Source of the DNA: Larkinella knui
GTDB taxonomy: Bacteria > Bacteroidota > Bacteroidia > Cytophagales > Spirosomataceae
Direction: 5' to 3'
Assembly (NCBI RefSeq): GCF_003858645.1
Contig: NZ_RQJP01000001.1
Span: forward strand, 744,001 to 808,000
Length of the DNA: 64,000 bases
Shown here: positions 51,597-60,629 of the stretch, in pieces
Layout: every line of letters begins with the position of its first letter
Position numbering within the stretch: position 1 is the first letter of the stretch
Position numbers and translations under genes: made by a program
Notes under the pieces: model-generated
What the model was told of the DNA's origin: nothing
Seen by the model: only the letters and a program-made list of their open reading frames with translations
Database searches by the model: none

Positions 51597-54047
51597 ATGA
51601 AAACGTTTATCACCGCCGTGTGTGTGTGGCTGGCTATGACGACTGCAATGGCCCAGGCTCCGATGAAAGGTAAAGTCCTCGGGGTGGTTATCGACCAGGC
51701 CCAAAAACCGTCTGAATTCGTCACCATCCTGTTGTTGAAGGCCAAAGACTCGACTTTAGTGAAGGGGGTGGTGACCAACGATCACGGAAAATACGAGTTC
51801 GACAACGTAGCCGAGGGCGGTTATCGGGTGGCTACTTCACTCGTCGGCTATAAGAAAGTATATTCGGAACCGTTCACGGTCGATGCCGCCAATCCGGAAG
51901 TTCAGGTGAAAACGCTGACGATGGTGGAAGAAGCTAAAAGTCTTAAGGAGGTAAAAGTAGTGGCTAAAAAACCGTTCATCGAACAGGAAATCGACCGGAC
52001 GGTGGTCAACGTAGAAAACAGCATCGTGGCGAGTGGGAGTACGGCGCTGGAAGTCCTGGAAAAAGCGCCGGGTGTAACCATCGACCGCCAGAATGACAAC
52101 ATCCAGTTAAAAGGAAAATCGGGTGTTATCGTCATGATCGACGGCAAACAAACGTACCTGTCAGGGCAGGAAGTGGCCAATTTGCTGAAAAATACGCCAA
52201 GTGATAATATCGAGAAAATCGAGATCATCACCAATCCCTCTTCCAAATACGATGCCGCCGGTAATGTGGGGATCATCAACATCCGGATGAAGAAAAACAA
52301 GAATTTCGGAACCAACGGGACGGCCATAGCCGGGGTCGGATACGGCCGGTACGAAAAAGCCAACGCCAGCCTGAACCTGAATCACCGCGTCGGAAAAATC
52401 AACGCCTTTGGCAATTACAGCTACTTTCATAACCGTCGCTTCCAGGAAAACAGCCTCGACCGGATCATTCCGTACAACGGAAAAATCACCTATTTCGACC
52501 AGAATTCCTTCCGTCCCAACCGATTTGACGGACACACGTTCCGGACGGGCGTCGATTATTTCATCAATAAGAAAAGCACGATCGGCGTTCTGGCAACCGG
52601 TTTTATCAACGACTGGCGGCAGGACAACGGGATCAATCACTCGGTGATCAGCAACGAATTTCATGAGATTACGCTGAAACCGACGACGGATGTTTCGGTG
52701 AAAAACAAATGGTCAAACGTGACAGGTAACGTAAACTACAAGTATGATTTTGACGGGAAAGGCCGGGAGCTAACGAGCGATCTCGACTATTCCCGGTTCA
52801 ACGGAGATTCGTATAACAACCTGAGCACGACGTATACCAACGCCCGCGACAGCATTGTTCAGCCAACGGCTATCGTTCGCAACAACATGCCGTCGACCAT
52901 CGACATCTGGGCGTTCAAGTCGGATTATGTGCATCCAACAAAGATCGGAAAGTGGGAAACCGGGGTGAAAACCAGCTTTGTAAATTCGGACAACATCCTG
53001 ACGTATGAAGACTTTGTCGATGGTCGCTGGGTTTTCAATTCCAAACAGAGCAACCAGTTCAAATACACCGAAAACATCAATGCCGCTTACGTAAATTTTT
53101 CCGGCAAACTGAATAAAAAAACCAGCATTCAGGCTGGATTACGGCTGGAAAACACGCACTCACGGGGAAACTCGGTGACGCTCAATAAAATTGTGGATCG
53201 GAATTATACCAATTTATTTCCGACGATGTTTATTTCGCGACAGCTTGATACCAATAACGTGTTGAATATTTCGTACAGCCGCCGAATTGACCGACCGAAT
53301 TACCAGAATCTGAACCCATTCAGGTTCTATCTGGACCCCTACACGTATCAGCAGGGAAATCCGTATCTGAAACCGCAGTTTACGAATTCCTTTCAATTGA
53401 CGCACGTCTACAAAGGAAAATTCTCGACGGCGCTGGGTTATAGCCGCACTACTGATGTGATTGTCAACGAAGTGCCCGGCCAGATTGCGGAACAGAACAT
53501 CACCTACGTTACTACCGACAACCTGGCTACGCAGGATAATGTGAGTCTGACGATCAGTTTCCCGGTGGCCGTGACCAAGTGGTGGAACATGCAGAACAAC
53601 ATCGGCGCAAATTACAACAAGTATGATTCACCGTATCTGGGTGCGCAATACAACGTCAGTTTTGTGTCCTATAACGTCTATACTTCCCAGAATTTTGTGT
53701 TGCCCAAGGGCTTTAGCGCAGAACTGGCCGGCTGGTATAACTCAAAAAACGTGTACGGTTTTTACCGCGCCCAGCCCATGGGAGCTTTCAGCATCGGCCT
53801 ACAGAAGACGCTGATGAACCGGAAAGCGAGCCTGAAACTGAATGTGAACGATCCGTTCTGGCTGAATAAATTTGAGGGAAAAGCCGTATATCAGGACATC
53901 AACTTCCGGGTGCGCGCCCGTTGGGAAAGTCGCATTGCCCGCCTGACGTTTACGTATCGTTTCGGCAACCAGAACGTGAAAGCCGCCCGTCAACGCAGCA
54001 CCAGTACGGAGACTGAACGCAACCGGGCCGGAGGGGGCAATAATTAA
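51597..54047 (+). CDS. Outer-membrane beta-barrel receptor with CarboxypepD-like domain
   Basis: An 816-residue protein with a signal peptide (to about residue 19, AMAQ). Residues about 22-115 form a carboxypeptidase-regulatory-like domain (GKVLGVVIDQAQKPSEFVTILLLKAKDSTLVKGVVTND), then a plug-like part (IVASGSTALEVLEKAPGVTIDRQNDNIQLKGKSGVIVMIDGKQTYLSGQEVANLLK), then a barrel with the 'outer membrane beta-barrel family' pattern (NPFRFYLDPYTYQQGNPYLKPQFTNSFQLTHVY). The barrel ends near FTYRFGN, followed by a charged tail. This is a TonB-dependent receptor of the PF14905 type, not a SusC; no SusD partner lies nearby. Ligand unknown. Confidence 0.92.
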   Translation: MKTFITAVCVWLAMTTAMAQAPMKGKVLGVVIDQAQKPSEFVTILLLKAKDSTLVKGVVTNDHGKYEFDNVAEGGYRVATSLVGYKKVYSEPFTVDAANPEVQVKTLTMVEEAKSLKEVKVVAKKPFIEQEIDRTVVNVENSIVASGSTALEVLEKAPGVTIDRQNDNIQLKGKSGVIVMIDGKQTYLSGQEVANLLKNTPSDNIEKIEIITNPSSKYDAAGNVGIINIRMKKNKNFGTNGTAIAGVGYGRYEKANASLNLNHRVGKINAFGNYSYFHNRRFQENSLDRIIPYNGKITYFDQNSFRPNRFDGHTFRTGVDYFINKKSTIGVLATGFINDWRQDNGINHSVISNEFHEITLKPTTDVSVKNKWSNVTGNVNYKYDFDGKGRELTSDLDYSRFNGDSYNNLSTTYTNARDSIVQPTAIVRNNMPSTIDIWAFKSDYVHPTKIGKWETGVKTSFVNSDNILTYEDFVDGRWVFNSKQSNQFKYTENINAAYVNFSGKLNKKTSIQAGLRLENTHSRGNSVTLNKIVDRNYTNLFPTMFISRQLDTNNVLNISYSRRIDRPNYQNLNPFRFYLDPYTYQQGNPYLKPQFTNSFQLTHVYKGKFSTALGYSRTTDVIVNEVPGQIAEQNITYVTTDNLATQDNVSLTISFPVAVTKWWNMQNNIGANYNKYDSPYLGAQYNVSFVSYNVYTSQNFVLPKGFSAELAGWYNSKNVYGFYRAQPMGAFSIGLQKTLMNRKASLKLNVNDPFWLNKFEGKAVYQDINFRVRARWESRIARLTFTYRFGNQNVKAARQRSTSTETERNRAGGGNN

Positions 54048-54066
54048 ATAAAAGTTAAATAAAGCA

Positions 54067-54098
54067 AACGGCGGATGGTTTTTCGTCCGTCCGCCGTT
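54067..54098 (+). terminator. Hairpin downstream of the receptor gene
   Basis: AACGGCGGA (54067-54075) pairs with TCCGCCGTT (54090-54098). It lies 19 bases after the receptor stop codon. No clean U-tract follows (ACTTTAATAG). Confidence 0.6.
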
Positions 54099-54136
54099 AC
54101 TTTAATAGATAATTAGTTTAGGTTAAGAAAGCAGAA

Positions 54137-54167
54137 AGCCATTCCCACCTTGAGGAGTGGCTTTTTT
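54137..54167 (+). terminator. Rho-independent terminator
   Basis: AGCCATTCC (54137-54145) pairs with GGAGTGGCT (54154-54162), allowing one G-U pair, and is followed by a T run at 54162-54167. It is a second-stage terminator for the receptor transcript. The remaining gap to pgk (54168-54278) is AT-rich with nothing else evident. Confidence 0.75.
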
Positions 54168-54278
54168 GATTTTTAAAAATACAGTAACAATAACCAATTT
54201 CAAAATATGATTCAAACACCTGATGTATATACATTTAATAAAATTATAGCGAATAGACCGGTTTAATTTAAATGTTAT

Positions 54279-54308
54279 AAAAAAAGGTCACTTTTGGTGA
54301 CCTTTTTT
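54279..54308. terminator. Bidirectional terminator downstream of pgk
   Basis: GGTCAC (54286-54291) pairs with GTGACC (54297-54302), flanked by seven A on the left and six T on the right, so the stem extends through A-T pairs. It can stop the minus-strand pgk transcript and plus-strand readthrough. Confidence 0.8.
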
Positions 54309-54349
54309 GTGATTTCCTAAATGATAATTACTATTCAATTAATTGTAGT

Positions 54350-55540
54350 TTATTCGTCCAGAGCGGCAACACCCGGCAATACTTTGCCTTCCATATACTC
54401 CAGCAAAGCTCCACCGCCCGTCGAAACGTAACTGACCCGGTCGCCATAACCGGCATTGTTGACGGCCGAAGCCGAGTCGCCCCCACCGATGAGCGAGAAC
54501 GCACCGTTTTCTTCGGTAGCTTTCACAACCACGTCGGCGATGGCGTTGGTACCGATGGCGAAGTTCGGAAATTCGAACACTCCCATCGGGCCGTTCCAGA
54601 GGATGGTTTTTGACTTGGCCAATACTTCGCTGAACAGCGCAATGGTTTCGGGGCCAATATCCAGTCCCTGCCAGTCGTCCGGAATTTGACCGGTTTTCAC
54701 CGTCTGCCGGTTGGCATCGTTCGAAAATCCATCCGAAATAACGTTGTCGACCGGTAAATAGACCTGAACACCCTTCGCCTTGGCTTTTTCGAGCAGTTCG
54801 AGGGCCAGTTCCTGCTTGTCGGCTTCGAGGAGGGATTTCCCGATGTTGCCACCGGCGGCTTTGGTAAAAGTATAAGACATCCCACCGCCGATGATCAGGT
54901 TATCGACCTTGTCGAGTAATTTCTCGATGATGAGGATTTTATCCGAAATTTTGGCCCCACCCATGATGGCGGTAAACGGACGGTCAGCATTGTCCAGAAC
55001 GCGCTGGGCGTTGTCGAGTTCGGCCTGCATAACGTAGCCACACACTTTATCCGTAAAAAACTGCGCAATAACCGCCGTCGACGCATGGGCGCGGTGGGCG
55101 GTTCCGAACGCGTCGTTTACGTAGACATCGCCCAGTTTCGACAACTTTTCGGCAAAATCAACGTCTCCTTTTTCTTCTTCCTTGTAAAAACGCAGATTTT
55201 CCAGCAACAGCACCTCACCCGGTTTGAGGGCGCTGGCCATTTCTTTGGCGGATTCACCAATGCAATCGTCAGCAAATTTAACCGGAACGCCCAGCATAAT
55301 GGACAGCGGGCCAACCAGGTGTTTCAGCGAATATTTATCTTCAGGACCACCTTTGGGACGCCCCAAATGCGACATCAACACGCACGAACCGCCATCTTTC
55401 AAAATTTTAGTGATGGTTGGCAACGTGGCCTTCATGCGGGTATCGTCCGTAATTTCAAATTTACTGTTCAGTGGAACATTGAAATCAACCCGAATCAAGG
55501 CGCGTTTACCGGAAAAATTGTAAGAGTCTAATGTTTTCAT
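54350..55540 (-). CDS. pgk: Phosphoglycerate kinase
   Basis: A 396-residue cytoplasmic enzyme of glycolysis that makes ATP and 3-phosphoglycerate from 1,3-bisphosphoglycerate. Diagnostic segments are [13 protein letters not shown] (substrate-binding Arg and Asp), [60 protein letters not shown] and the C-terminal [43 protein letters not shown]. Length and residues are those of a normal bacterial enzyme. It is a stand-alone housekeeping gene with its own terminator. Confidence 0.98.
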   Translation of the reverse strand: MKTLDSYNFSGKRALIRVDFNVPLNSKFEITDDTRMKATLPTITKILKDGGSCVLMSHLGRPKGGPEDKYSLKHLVGPLSIMLGVPVKFADDCIGESAKEMASALKPGEVLLLENLRFYKEEEKGDVDFAEKLSKLGDVYVNDAFGTAHRAHASTAVIAQFFTDKVCGYVMQAELDNAQRVLDNADRPFTAIMGGAKISDKILIIEKLLDKVDNLIIGGGMSYTFTKAAGGNIGKSLLEADKQELALELLEKAKAKGVQVYLPVDNVISDGFSNDANRQTVKTGQIPDDWQGLDIGPETIALFSEVLAKSKTILWNGPMGVFEFPNFAIGTNAIADVVVKATEENGAFSLIGGGDSASAVNNAGYGDRVSYVSTGGGALLEYMEGKVLPGVAALDE

Positions 55541-55594
55541 ACGACAGATTTCCTGTTAGTTGGCAAAATCCGCCCGAACTTAGGAGTTTTTGCT

Positions 55595-55602
55595 CAAACG
55601 TA
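55595..55602 (-). promoter_or_regulatory. Minus-7 promoter element for pgk
   Basis: On the minus strand this reads TACGTTTG, an exact TAnnTTTG element, 54 bases upstream of the pgk ATG. A second match, TACCTTTG (55661-55668), lies further up at the end of the S9 peptidase gene. No good minus-33 box was found for either. Confidence 0.4.
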
Positions 55603-55674
55603 GCAATTCAGGAACTAGCTTATTGAATTTGTTCTGTTTTTAAAGGGATAGTTGCAATTTCAAAGGTAACGTCC

Positions 55675-57675
55675 TCATTTACCAGTTCCCAGAACCGCAA
55701 CGGATGTTTTCAGATACTGATCGAACCACTTCAAATACCGGTCGAAGCGGTCGGTTTGGTAGCTGGGTATGGAAAGGCCGTGAAACTGACCGGGATACAC
55801 AATGAGTTGGGTCGGAACACTCAACGACTTCAAAGCCTGGTACATCTGCTCACTGCCGGCAATCGGCACGTTGAAATCTTTTTCACCGCCCATAAATAAG
55901 GTCGGGGTTTTGATGCGGTCGGCTTTCAGGAACGGATACGAGACTTTCAGCCACTTGTCGGTGTTTTTCCAGGGCAGTCCCAGTTCGTTTTCGTATTGAT
56001 TGACGTATTGATCGGATCCATACATCGTCATTTGCAACGAACTGCCGGCTCCGCTGGCGGCCGCCTTAAACCGCTGGTCGGTGGCAATGGTATAATTGGT
56101 CAGGATACCGCCGTAACTCCAGCCGCCGATGCCCAGTTTGGCCGGGTCAGCAATGCCGTTGGCAACCAGATAATCCGCAGCCCCCAGAATATCCGCCACT
56201 TCTCTGTTGCCCCAGTCGCCGTAAATGGCTTTGCAAAATGCGAGTCCGCGTCCGCTGCTACCCCGGTAGTTGACGCCCGCGACGGCGTAGCCACCACTCG
56301 CCAGGATTTGACGAGCGAGGTCGAACCCGAAATTGTCCTGGCCGACCGGACCGCCGTGGATGAATAGAATCGTCGGCATTTTCTGACCCGTGGGCGCATT
56401 GGCGGGACGGAAAAGCAGGTTTTCTACCTGGGTGCCGTCTTTGCTGCGCGACGTAAATCCTTCGACCGAAGCCAGCAGGAGCGGAGCCACAAAAGCATCC
56501 TGAATAGTGGTGAGCCGACGGGTGTTGCCATTTTCGACCGCATAGATTTCGGCCGGAAGCTGCGGCTTACTCATGAGCGTCACCCAGCCACCTTTCGGAT
56601 TTTGTTCCAGATCGGCAAAGGCGCAATCGCCAGCGGCCAGGCGGTTTGGCTGGCCGGATGCCAGGTCGTAGGCGCTCACATAGGTTCGGCGGTCGTCGTC
56701 CACCAGAACCGCTACCGATTTTCCATCCACCGACCACCGCGGATTCCGGACCGGGCGATCCAATGCCGCCGAAACCAGCTTCGGTTCTCCGCCGGTTGCC
56801 GAAATAACCGACAGAATGGGCTGGTCATACATGATAAAATTGGTCGAAGCGGTCGAACGCAGATACGCAATTTGGGTGCCGTCGGGGCTCCAGACCGGAT
56901 TGTTGTCCGAACCGGCCCAATTGGTGAGCTGCTTCAGGGAAGATTTCGGCCGCGCATCCAGCACGAACAGGTCGGTATTTTCGTTTTTGTCGGGGTCGGC
57001 CGTGCGGTTGCTAACAAAGACAATCTGTTTGCTGTCGGGCGACCAAACCGGCGACGTTTCGTCGTAGATGCCGGTTGTGAGCGTATCGAGTTTTTTGGTT
57101 TCAACATCGAACAGATACAGGTGGGCGGCCCGCCGGTCGAGGTACCCTTTCCGGTCTTCTTTGAAATGACGGCGGTCGATGACGTATGGAGTACGGATTT
57201 TGGTCTTGGCCGAATCCGAATAATCTTTGTCACGAATGACCAGGGCGACGGTTTTGCCATTGGGTGCCCATTCGTATTCCTCCAGTTCGCCTTTGAGGTC
57301 GGTCAGTTTTTTGCCTTCGCCACCCCGCCGGTCGAGGAGCCACAACTGGCTGTCTTTATCGCCCTGGCGGGTGGCAACAAATGAAAGATACCGCCCGTCC
57401 GGACTCCAGCGGGGAGACGATTCGCCGTCGGGGCTGCTGGTCAACTGCACCGATTGTTTGCCGTCCCAGCTAATCATCCAGATGTCGGAATTGCGTTTGT
57501 CTTTTTCTTTGTCCACCGACGACAGCGCAAAAGCTACCCACGAGCCTTCGGGCGAAACCTGCGGGTCGGTAATGTTTTGCAGTCTCAGAATGTCGGAAGG
57601 AGCAATGGGGCGTTTAGGAGGGGTTTGGGCCAGCACGGTGCCGGTCAGCAGGCAAAAAAAGAAAATGGATTTCAT
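55675..57675 (-). CDS. S9-family prolyl oligopeptidase-like secreted peptidase
   Basis: A 666-residue protein; the start at 57675 gives the signal peptide MKSIFFFCLLTGTVLAQ. The N-terminal part is a WD40/TolB-type beta-propeller (SPRWSPDGRYLSFVATRQGDKDSQLWLLDRRGG, SPVWSPDSKQIVFVSNR, NPVWSPDGTQIAYLRS) and the C-terminal part an alpha/beta hydrolase with the nucleophile motif GGWSYGG, followed by the Asp region GGEKDFNVPIAGSEQMYQAL and the His in YPGQFHGL. This is the layout of acylaminoacyl/dipeptidyl peptidases of family S9. It acts in the periplasm or outside the cell on short peptides. Its start is 120 bases from the divergent esterase gene. Confidence 0.93.
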   Translation of the reverse strand: MKSIFFFCLLTGTVLAQTPPKRPIAPSDILRLQNITDPQVSPEGSWVAFALSSVDKEKDKRNSDIWMISWDGKQSVQLTSSPDGESSPRWSPDGRYLSFVATRQGDKDSQLWLLDRRGGEGKKLTDLKGELEEYEWAPNGKTVALVIRDKDYSDSAKTKIRTPYVIDRRHFKEDRKGYLDRRAAHLYLFDVETKKLDTLTTGIYDETSPVWSPDSKQIVFVSNRTADPDKNENTDLFVLDARPKSSLKQLTNWAGSDNNPVWSPDGTQIAYLRSTASTNFIMYDQPILSVISATGGEPKLVSAALDRPVRNPRWSVDGKSVAVLVDDDRRTYVSAYDLASGQPNRLAAGDCAFADLEQNPKGGWVTLMSKPQLPAEIYAVENGNTRRLTTIQDAFVAPLLLASVEGFTSRSKDGTQVENLLFRPANAPTGQKMPTILFIHGGPVGQDNFGFDLARQILASGGYAVAGVNYRGSSGRGLAFCKAIYGDWGNREVADILGAADYLVANGIADPAKLGIGGWSYGGILTNYTIATDQRFKAAASGAGSSLQMTMYGSDQYVNQYENELGLPWKNTDKWLKVSYPFLKADRIKTPTLFMGGEKDFNVPIAGSEQMYQALKSLSVPTQLIVYPGQFHGLSIPSYQTDRFDRYLKWFDQYLKTSVAVLGTGK

Positions 57676-57795
57676 GCGTTTGTTTTGAAGAGGAATTCGC
57701 CCATGAAGATACAAAAAGTTTGGAAATGGTTTTATTTTGCAGCCATTGACGAATGCCTTTCCCCAAAAACCGCCTTATTCCCACTTACTAATCCA

Positions 57796-58620
57796 ATGAC
57801 AGCAACCCGTTTATTCATTCTTTTAAGCAGTTTCTTTTTTCTCCAGCAATCGGTTCGGGCCTCCAAAGTGGATACTGTCGAGACCTACAGCGCATCGATG
57901 AAAAAAACCATCAAAGCGGTGGTCATCACGCCGGACTCGTATACGGGCGACAGGGAGTTTCCGGTGGTGTATTTGCTACACGGTCACGGCGGCAATTATA
58001 GCGATTGGGTCAAAAAAGCACCGTCTGTTCACAAAGCCGCCGATACCTATCAGTCGATCATCATCTGTCCGGATGGCAACGTTTCGAGCTGGTATTTCGA
58101 CAGCCCGGTCGATCCGTCCTCCCGGTATGAAACTTATGTATCGACGGAACTGGTGTCGTGGGTCGACAGCCATTACAAAACCATCAAAAACCGCGCGGGC
58201 CGGGCCATCACGGGCTTGAGCATGGGAGGGCACGGCGCGTTGTATCTGGCGTTCAGACACCAGGATGTTTTCGGAGCCGCGGGTAGCATGAGCGGAGGAG
58301 TCGATATCCGGCCTTTTCCGAATAACTGGAACATGGCGAAGTGGCTGGGAACGTACGCCCAAAACCCGGAACGCTGGGACCAGAATACCGTCATCAACCT
58401 GCTGTATCTGCTCACCCCCGGTTCGCAGGCCATCATCGTAGACTGCGGAACGGAGGATTTTTTCTTTCGGGTCAACAGCAATCTGCACCAGAAGATGCTG
58501 GACATGAACATCGCCCACGACTTCATCACCCGCCCCGGTGCCCACAACTGGAATTACTGGAACAACGCCGTAACGTATCAATTGCTGTTTATGCGGACGT
58601 ATTTTGACAAAAAAGGGTAG
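57796..58620 (+). CDS. Secreted esterase (esterase D/FrmB-like alpha/beta hydrolase)
   Basis: The start at 57796 gives a signal peptide (MTATRLFILLSSFFFLQQSVRA); the frame is open further upstream but that part overlaps the divergent peptidase. The 274-residue protein has the PF00756 esterase pattern: FPVVYLLHGHGGNYSDWV, the nucleophile motif GLSMGGHGALYLA, DCGTEDFFF for the acid region and PGAHNWNYWNNAV for the catalytic His. Related proteins are S-formylglutathione hydrolases, feruloyl esterases and mycolyl transferases; with a signal peptide, a polysaccharide esterase is more likely. The gene ends next to a REP-like repeat cluster. Confidence 0.92.
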   Translation: MTATRLFILLSSFFFLQQSVRASKVDTVETYSASMKKTIKAVVITPDSYTGDREFPVVYLLHGHGGNYSDWVKKAPSVHKAADTYQSIIICPDGNVSSWYFDSPVDPSSRYETYVSTELVSWVDSHYKTIKNRAGRAITGLSMGGHGALYLAFRHQDVFGAAGSMSGGVDIRPFPNNWNMAKWLGTYAQNPERWDQNTVINLLYLLTPGSQAIIVDCGTEDFFFRVNSNLHQKMLDMNIAHDFITRPGAHNWNYWNNAVTYQLLFMRTYFDKKG

Positions 58621-58628
58621 TGGTATCC

Positions 58629-58764
58629 GGTTTCGGTAGCTTACGCCCGCACCCGCGGACTTGAGTCCGTGTTTTTAGGGTTTACTTAAGTACTCTATTA
58701 TCTACTCTTTTGACCCAGAACACAGACTTTAGTCTGTTGGTACGGGCGTCAGCCACCGAAAACC
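58629..58764. repeat. Nested REP-like palindrome cluster
   Basis: Outer arms 58629-58653 and 58739-58764 are imperfect complements (GGTTTCGGTAGCTTACGCCC against GGGCGTCAGCCACCGAAAACC). Two perfect small hairpins lie inside: CGGACT-TG-AGTCCG (58656-58669) and ACAGACT-TT-AGTCTGT (58722-58737). The design repeats that of 1424-1569. The core GCGTCAGCCACC (58746-58757) also occurs near 7097 and 60255. Confidence 0.75.
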
Positions 58765-58769
58765 GAAAA

Positions 58770-59540
58770 CTACCTCTTTCCGTCTACAAAATGCGTCATC
58801 GCTTTGCTCACAAACTGGGCGTATTCGGGGTTGGAAACCCCGTTTTGGCTGGTATACCGCAGATCATCGACGTACAATTGAGCCAGACCGCGGTAAGCGG
58901 CCAGCGTATCGCCGTTGCAAACCGAATCGCCCCACATGCATTTGATGAAGGCATAATGACGGGTAATTTGCTGCTGAACCGCTGCCTCCGATGGATCTTT
59001 ATCCATCAGCCCGGCCAGCGCACGGGCGATTTCCTCGCCCTCGGCTTTCAGCGTTGCCCAGTCCGCTTTGCTTAGGTGGCGGATCTTCCGTTCCGATTCG
59101 TCCACGGTTTTCGCACCGTAGTTGTCAACGGCTTCCTGCCGGTAGGCTTCCGCTGTTTCTTTCGGGAAACCTTCGTATAATTCTTCGTCGGTTAACATGA
59201 TTTTTTCTCCTTTTAGTTTTAAAATAGTCCGGTCAACGGTGTTCAGCAAAGTTGTGAGCCGGTCCCGCCGATCTTGCAACGCGCTTTTGTGGCTTTCGAG
59301 CGCGTTCACCAGATCAAAGTCGGGGTCTTCGAGGACCTGCCGGATGTTCAGCAAGGAAAAATCCAGTTCCTTGTAAAAGAGGATCTGCTGCAGTCGGAAT
59401 ACCTCTTTTTCGCCATAAAGCCGGTACCGTGCTGCCGTGCGAATGGACGGTTTCAGCAGGCCCAGGCGGTCGTAGTGGTGGAGCGTGCGCACGCTGACCC
59501 CCGCCAGATTCGCCAGTTTTTTGACCGAATAGGTTTTCAT
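58770..59540 (-). CDS. MerR-family regulator with TipAS domain
   Basis: A 256-residue regulator. Residues 1-75 are the MerR winged helix (YSVKKLANLAGVSVRTLHHYDRLGLLKPSIRTAARYRLYGEKEVFRLQQILFYKELDF), then a coiled coil (about 78-115), then a TipAS-type ligand domain (LYEGFPKETAEAYRQEAVDNYGAKTVDESERKIR, TRHYAFIKCMWGDSVCNGDTLAAYRGLAQLYVDD). TipAS domains capture hydrophobic peptide antibiotics and other drugs. MerR proteins act on promoters with an extended spacer, and a 19-base spacer promoter is present upstream of its own gene (59571-59601), pointing to autoregulation. It is divergent from a GNAT acetyltransferase gene, which may be a target. Confidence 0.93.
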   Translation of the reverse strand: MKTYSVKKLANLAGVSVRTLHHYDRLGLLKPSIRTAARYRLYGEKEVFRLQQILFYKELDFSLLNIRQVLEDPDFDLVNALESHKSALQDRRDRLTTLLNTVDRTILKLKGEKIMLTDEELYEGFPKETAEAYRQEAVDNYGAKTVDESERKIRHLSKADWATLKAEGEEIARALAGLMDKDPSEAAVQQQITRHYAFIKCMWGDSVCNGDTLAAYRGLAQLYVDDLRYTSQNGVSNPEYAQFVSKAMTHFVDGKR

Positions 59541-59570
59541 TTTCAGAACATTGCCGATGTTGACGTTGTA

Positions 59571-59601
59571 AAGGTAGGCTATGACGTAAGGGGAGAGTCA
59601 A
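59571..59601 (-). promoter_or_regulatory. MerR-type promoter with 19-base spacer
   Basis: On the minus strand, TTGACT (59601-59596) and TACCTT (59576-59571) are separated by 19 bases that include CTCCCCTTACGTCATAG. An overlong spacer is the hallmark of MerR-regulated promoters. It lies 31 bases upstream of the MerR/TipAS start codon. Confidence 0.55.
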
Positions 59602-59727
59602 GAAAAAAAAGAAGTATTTTTCTGCCCGCCTTTAAAAGGTGCGGTTGCACCGGTTATTTTAGGGTTCAAGCGCCCTTTAGAGGATTTAGGAATAAAGTTT
59701 ACTATTAATCCCGTATTTTTATCGCCC

Positions 59728-60195
59728 TTGGAAACCCGTCGTCCCATTCCGGATTGTATCCGACCTGCCCTCACAACCGATGATGCCGATGCGGTATTGC
59801 GGATGATGGAAACGTTCTGCCGGCATTTCAGCTACCCGTTCGATCGGCAACTTCGCCGGAATCTGATCCGCCATGTGCTGGAAAACCCGTCGCTGGGGTC
59901 GCTCTGGCTGATCGAGCCGGAAAATGAGCCGGTTGGCTATGTGGCGCTGACGTACGGTTTTGCCTTCGAGTTTGGTGGCAAAACCGCTTTGGTAGACGAA
60001 CTGTTCATCGAAGAAGGACACCGGGGCGCGGGGTGGGGCCGTCGGGTTTTGCGGCATCTACAAAAAGCCGCCGGCGATTTGGGCGTGATGGTGATCCATT
60101 TGCAAACCGAAAAATACAATACCCGCGCCAGGCGGTTGTACGAATCCGTCGGCTTTGTCGATCAGGACCGCAGCACGTTGACGTGGAAGAAATAA
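59728..60195 (+). CDS. GNAT-family N-acetyltransferase
   Basis: A 155-residue acetyltransferase. The frame has no upstream ATG; TTG at 59728 is taken as the start because the GNAT fold begins at once (IRPALTTDDADAVLRMMETF). The acetyl-CoA loop is seen as VDELFIEEGHRGAGWGRRVLRHLQKAA (the R/Q-x-x-G-x-G/A pattern), followed by TEKYNTRARRLYESVGF. Substrate unknown; amines, amino sugars or antibiotics are possible. It is divergent from the MerR/TipAS regulator, and a small family resemblance to resistance acetylases is an inference from that context only. Confidence 0.88.
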   Translation: METRRPIPDCIRPALTTDDADAVLRMMETFCRHFSYPFDRQLRRNLIRHVLENPSLGSLWLIEPENEPVGYVALTYGFAFEFGGKTALVDELFIEEGHRGAGWGRRVLRHLQKAAGDLGVMVIHLQTEKYNTRARRLYESVGFVDQDRSTLTWKK

Positions 60196-60202
60196 GTTTA
60201 CG

Positions 60203-60290
60203 GTTTTCAGTTTACGGTGGCCAGCGCCCGAAGTAAAAACGCTTAGGTAAGCCTGCGCCAGCCACCAAAAACCGTCAGCTACACCCATAA
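60203..60290. repeat. Imperfect inverted repeat of the GCGYCAGCCAC family
   Basis: ACGGTTTTCAGTTTACGGTGGCCAGCGC (left) pairs imperfectly with GCGCCAGCCACCAAAAACCGT around 60255-60274. The core GCGCCAGCCACC at 60255-60266 matches the cores at 7097 and 58746 except at one base. It fills the gap between the GNAT gene and the next small gene. Confidence 0.55.
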
Positions 60291-60307
60291 ACACAAAATT
60301 AGAAACG

Positions 60308-60628
60308 ATGAAGTTTTTCGTTCCCGCTACCAGGAATTTAGAAGAAGCTGAGAAAGTGCACGGGATTTTGCGGAAATCCATGCTGAAACACCGCTACGAA
60401 ACCACCGACTTGCGGATTTATTCCATCACGTTCGACGACAACAACCTGCGGATCACAGAAACCGTGGGCAAACCGTCGGAGACTTCCGGCGAAACGATTG
60501 TGGCAATATTTCAATCCGGTGATCTCTACCTGATTTGTACCAATAACCGGGGCGTTCTGCGCGGCATGCCCATGATCGCGGGCGAATGGGCGGTGACCCA
60601 GGTGGAGCTGTTTGAGGTGGGGGCGTGA
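60308..60628 (+). CDS. Small protein of unknown function
   Basis: A 106-residue cytoplasmic protein without signal peptide. I do not recognise it. It looks alpha/beta with a short helical start (NLEEAEKVHGILRKSMLKHRYETTDLRIYSITF) and beta strands after (LRITETVGKPSETSGETIVAIFQSGDLYLICTNNRG). The start ATG at 60308 follows a gap filled by a repeat, and the stop nearly meets the stop of the convergent gene at 60630. Codon use is like that of its neighbours, so it is likely real. Confidence 0.7.
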   Translation: MKFFVPATRNLEEAEKVHGILRKSMLKHRYETTDLRIYSITFDDNNLRITETVGKPSETSGETIVAIFQSGDLYLICTNNRGVLRGMPMIAGEWAVTQVELFEVGA

Positions 60629-60629
60629 C

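Noticed and set aside
57454-57795. Long N-terminal extension of the secreted esterase
   Set aside because: The extension overlaps the divergent S9 peptidase gene and would bury the signal peptide that starts at 57796.
58629-58764. CRISPR array
   Set aside because: The repeats are palindromic, few and of unequal spacing, and there are no cas genes in the window.
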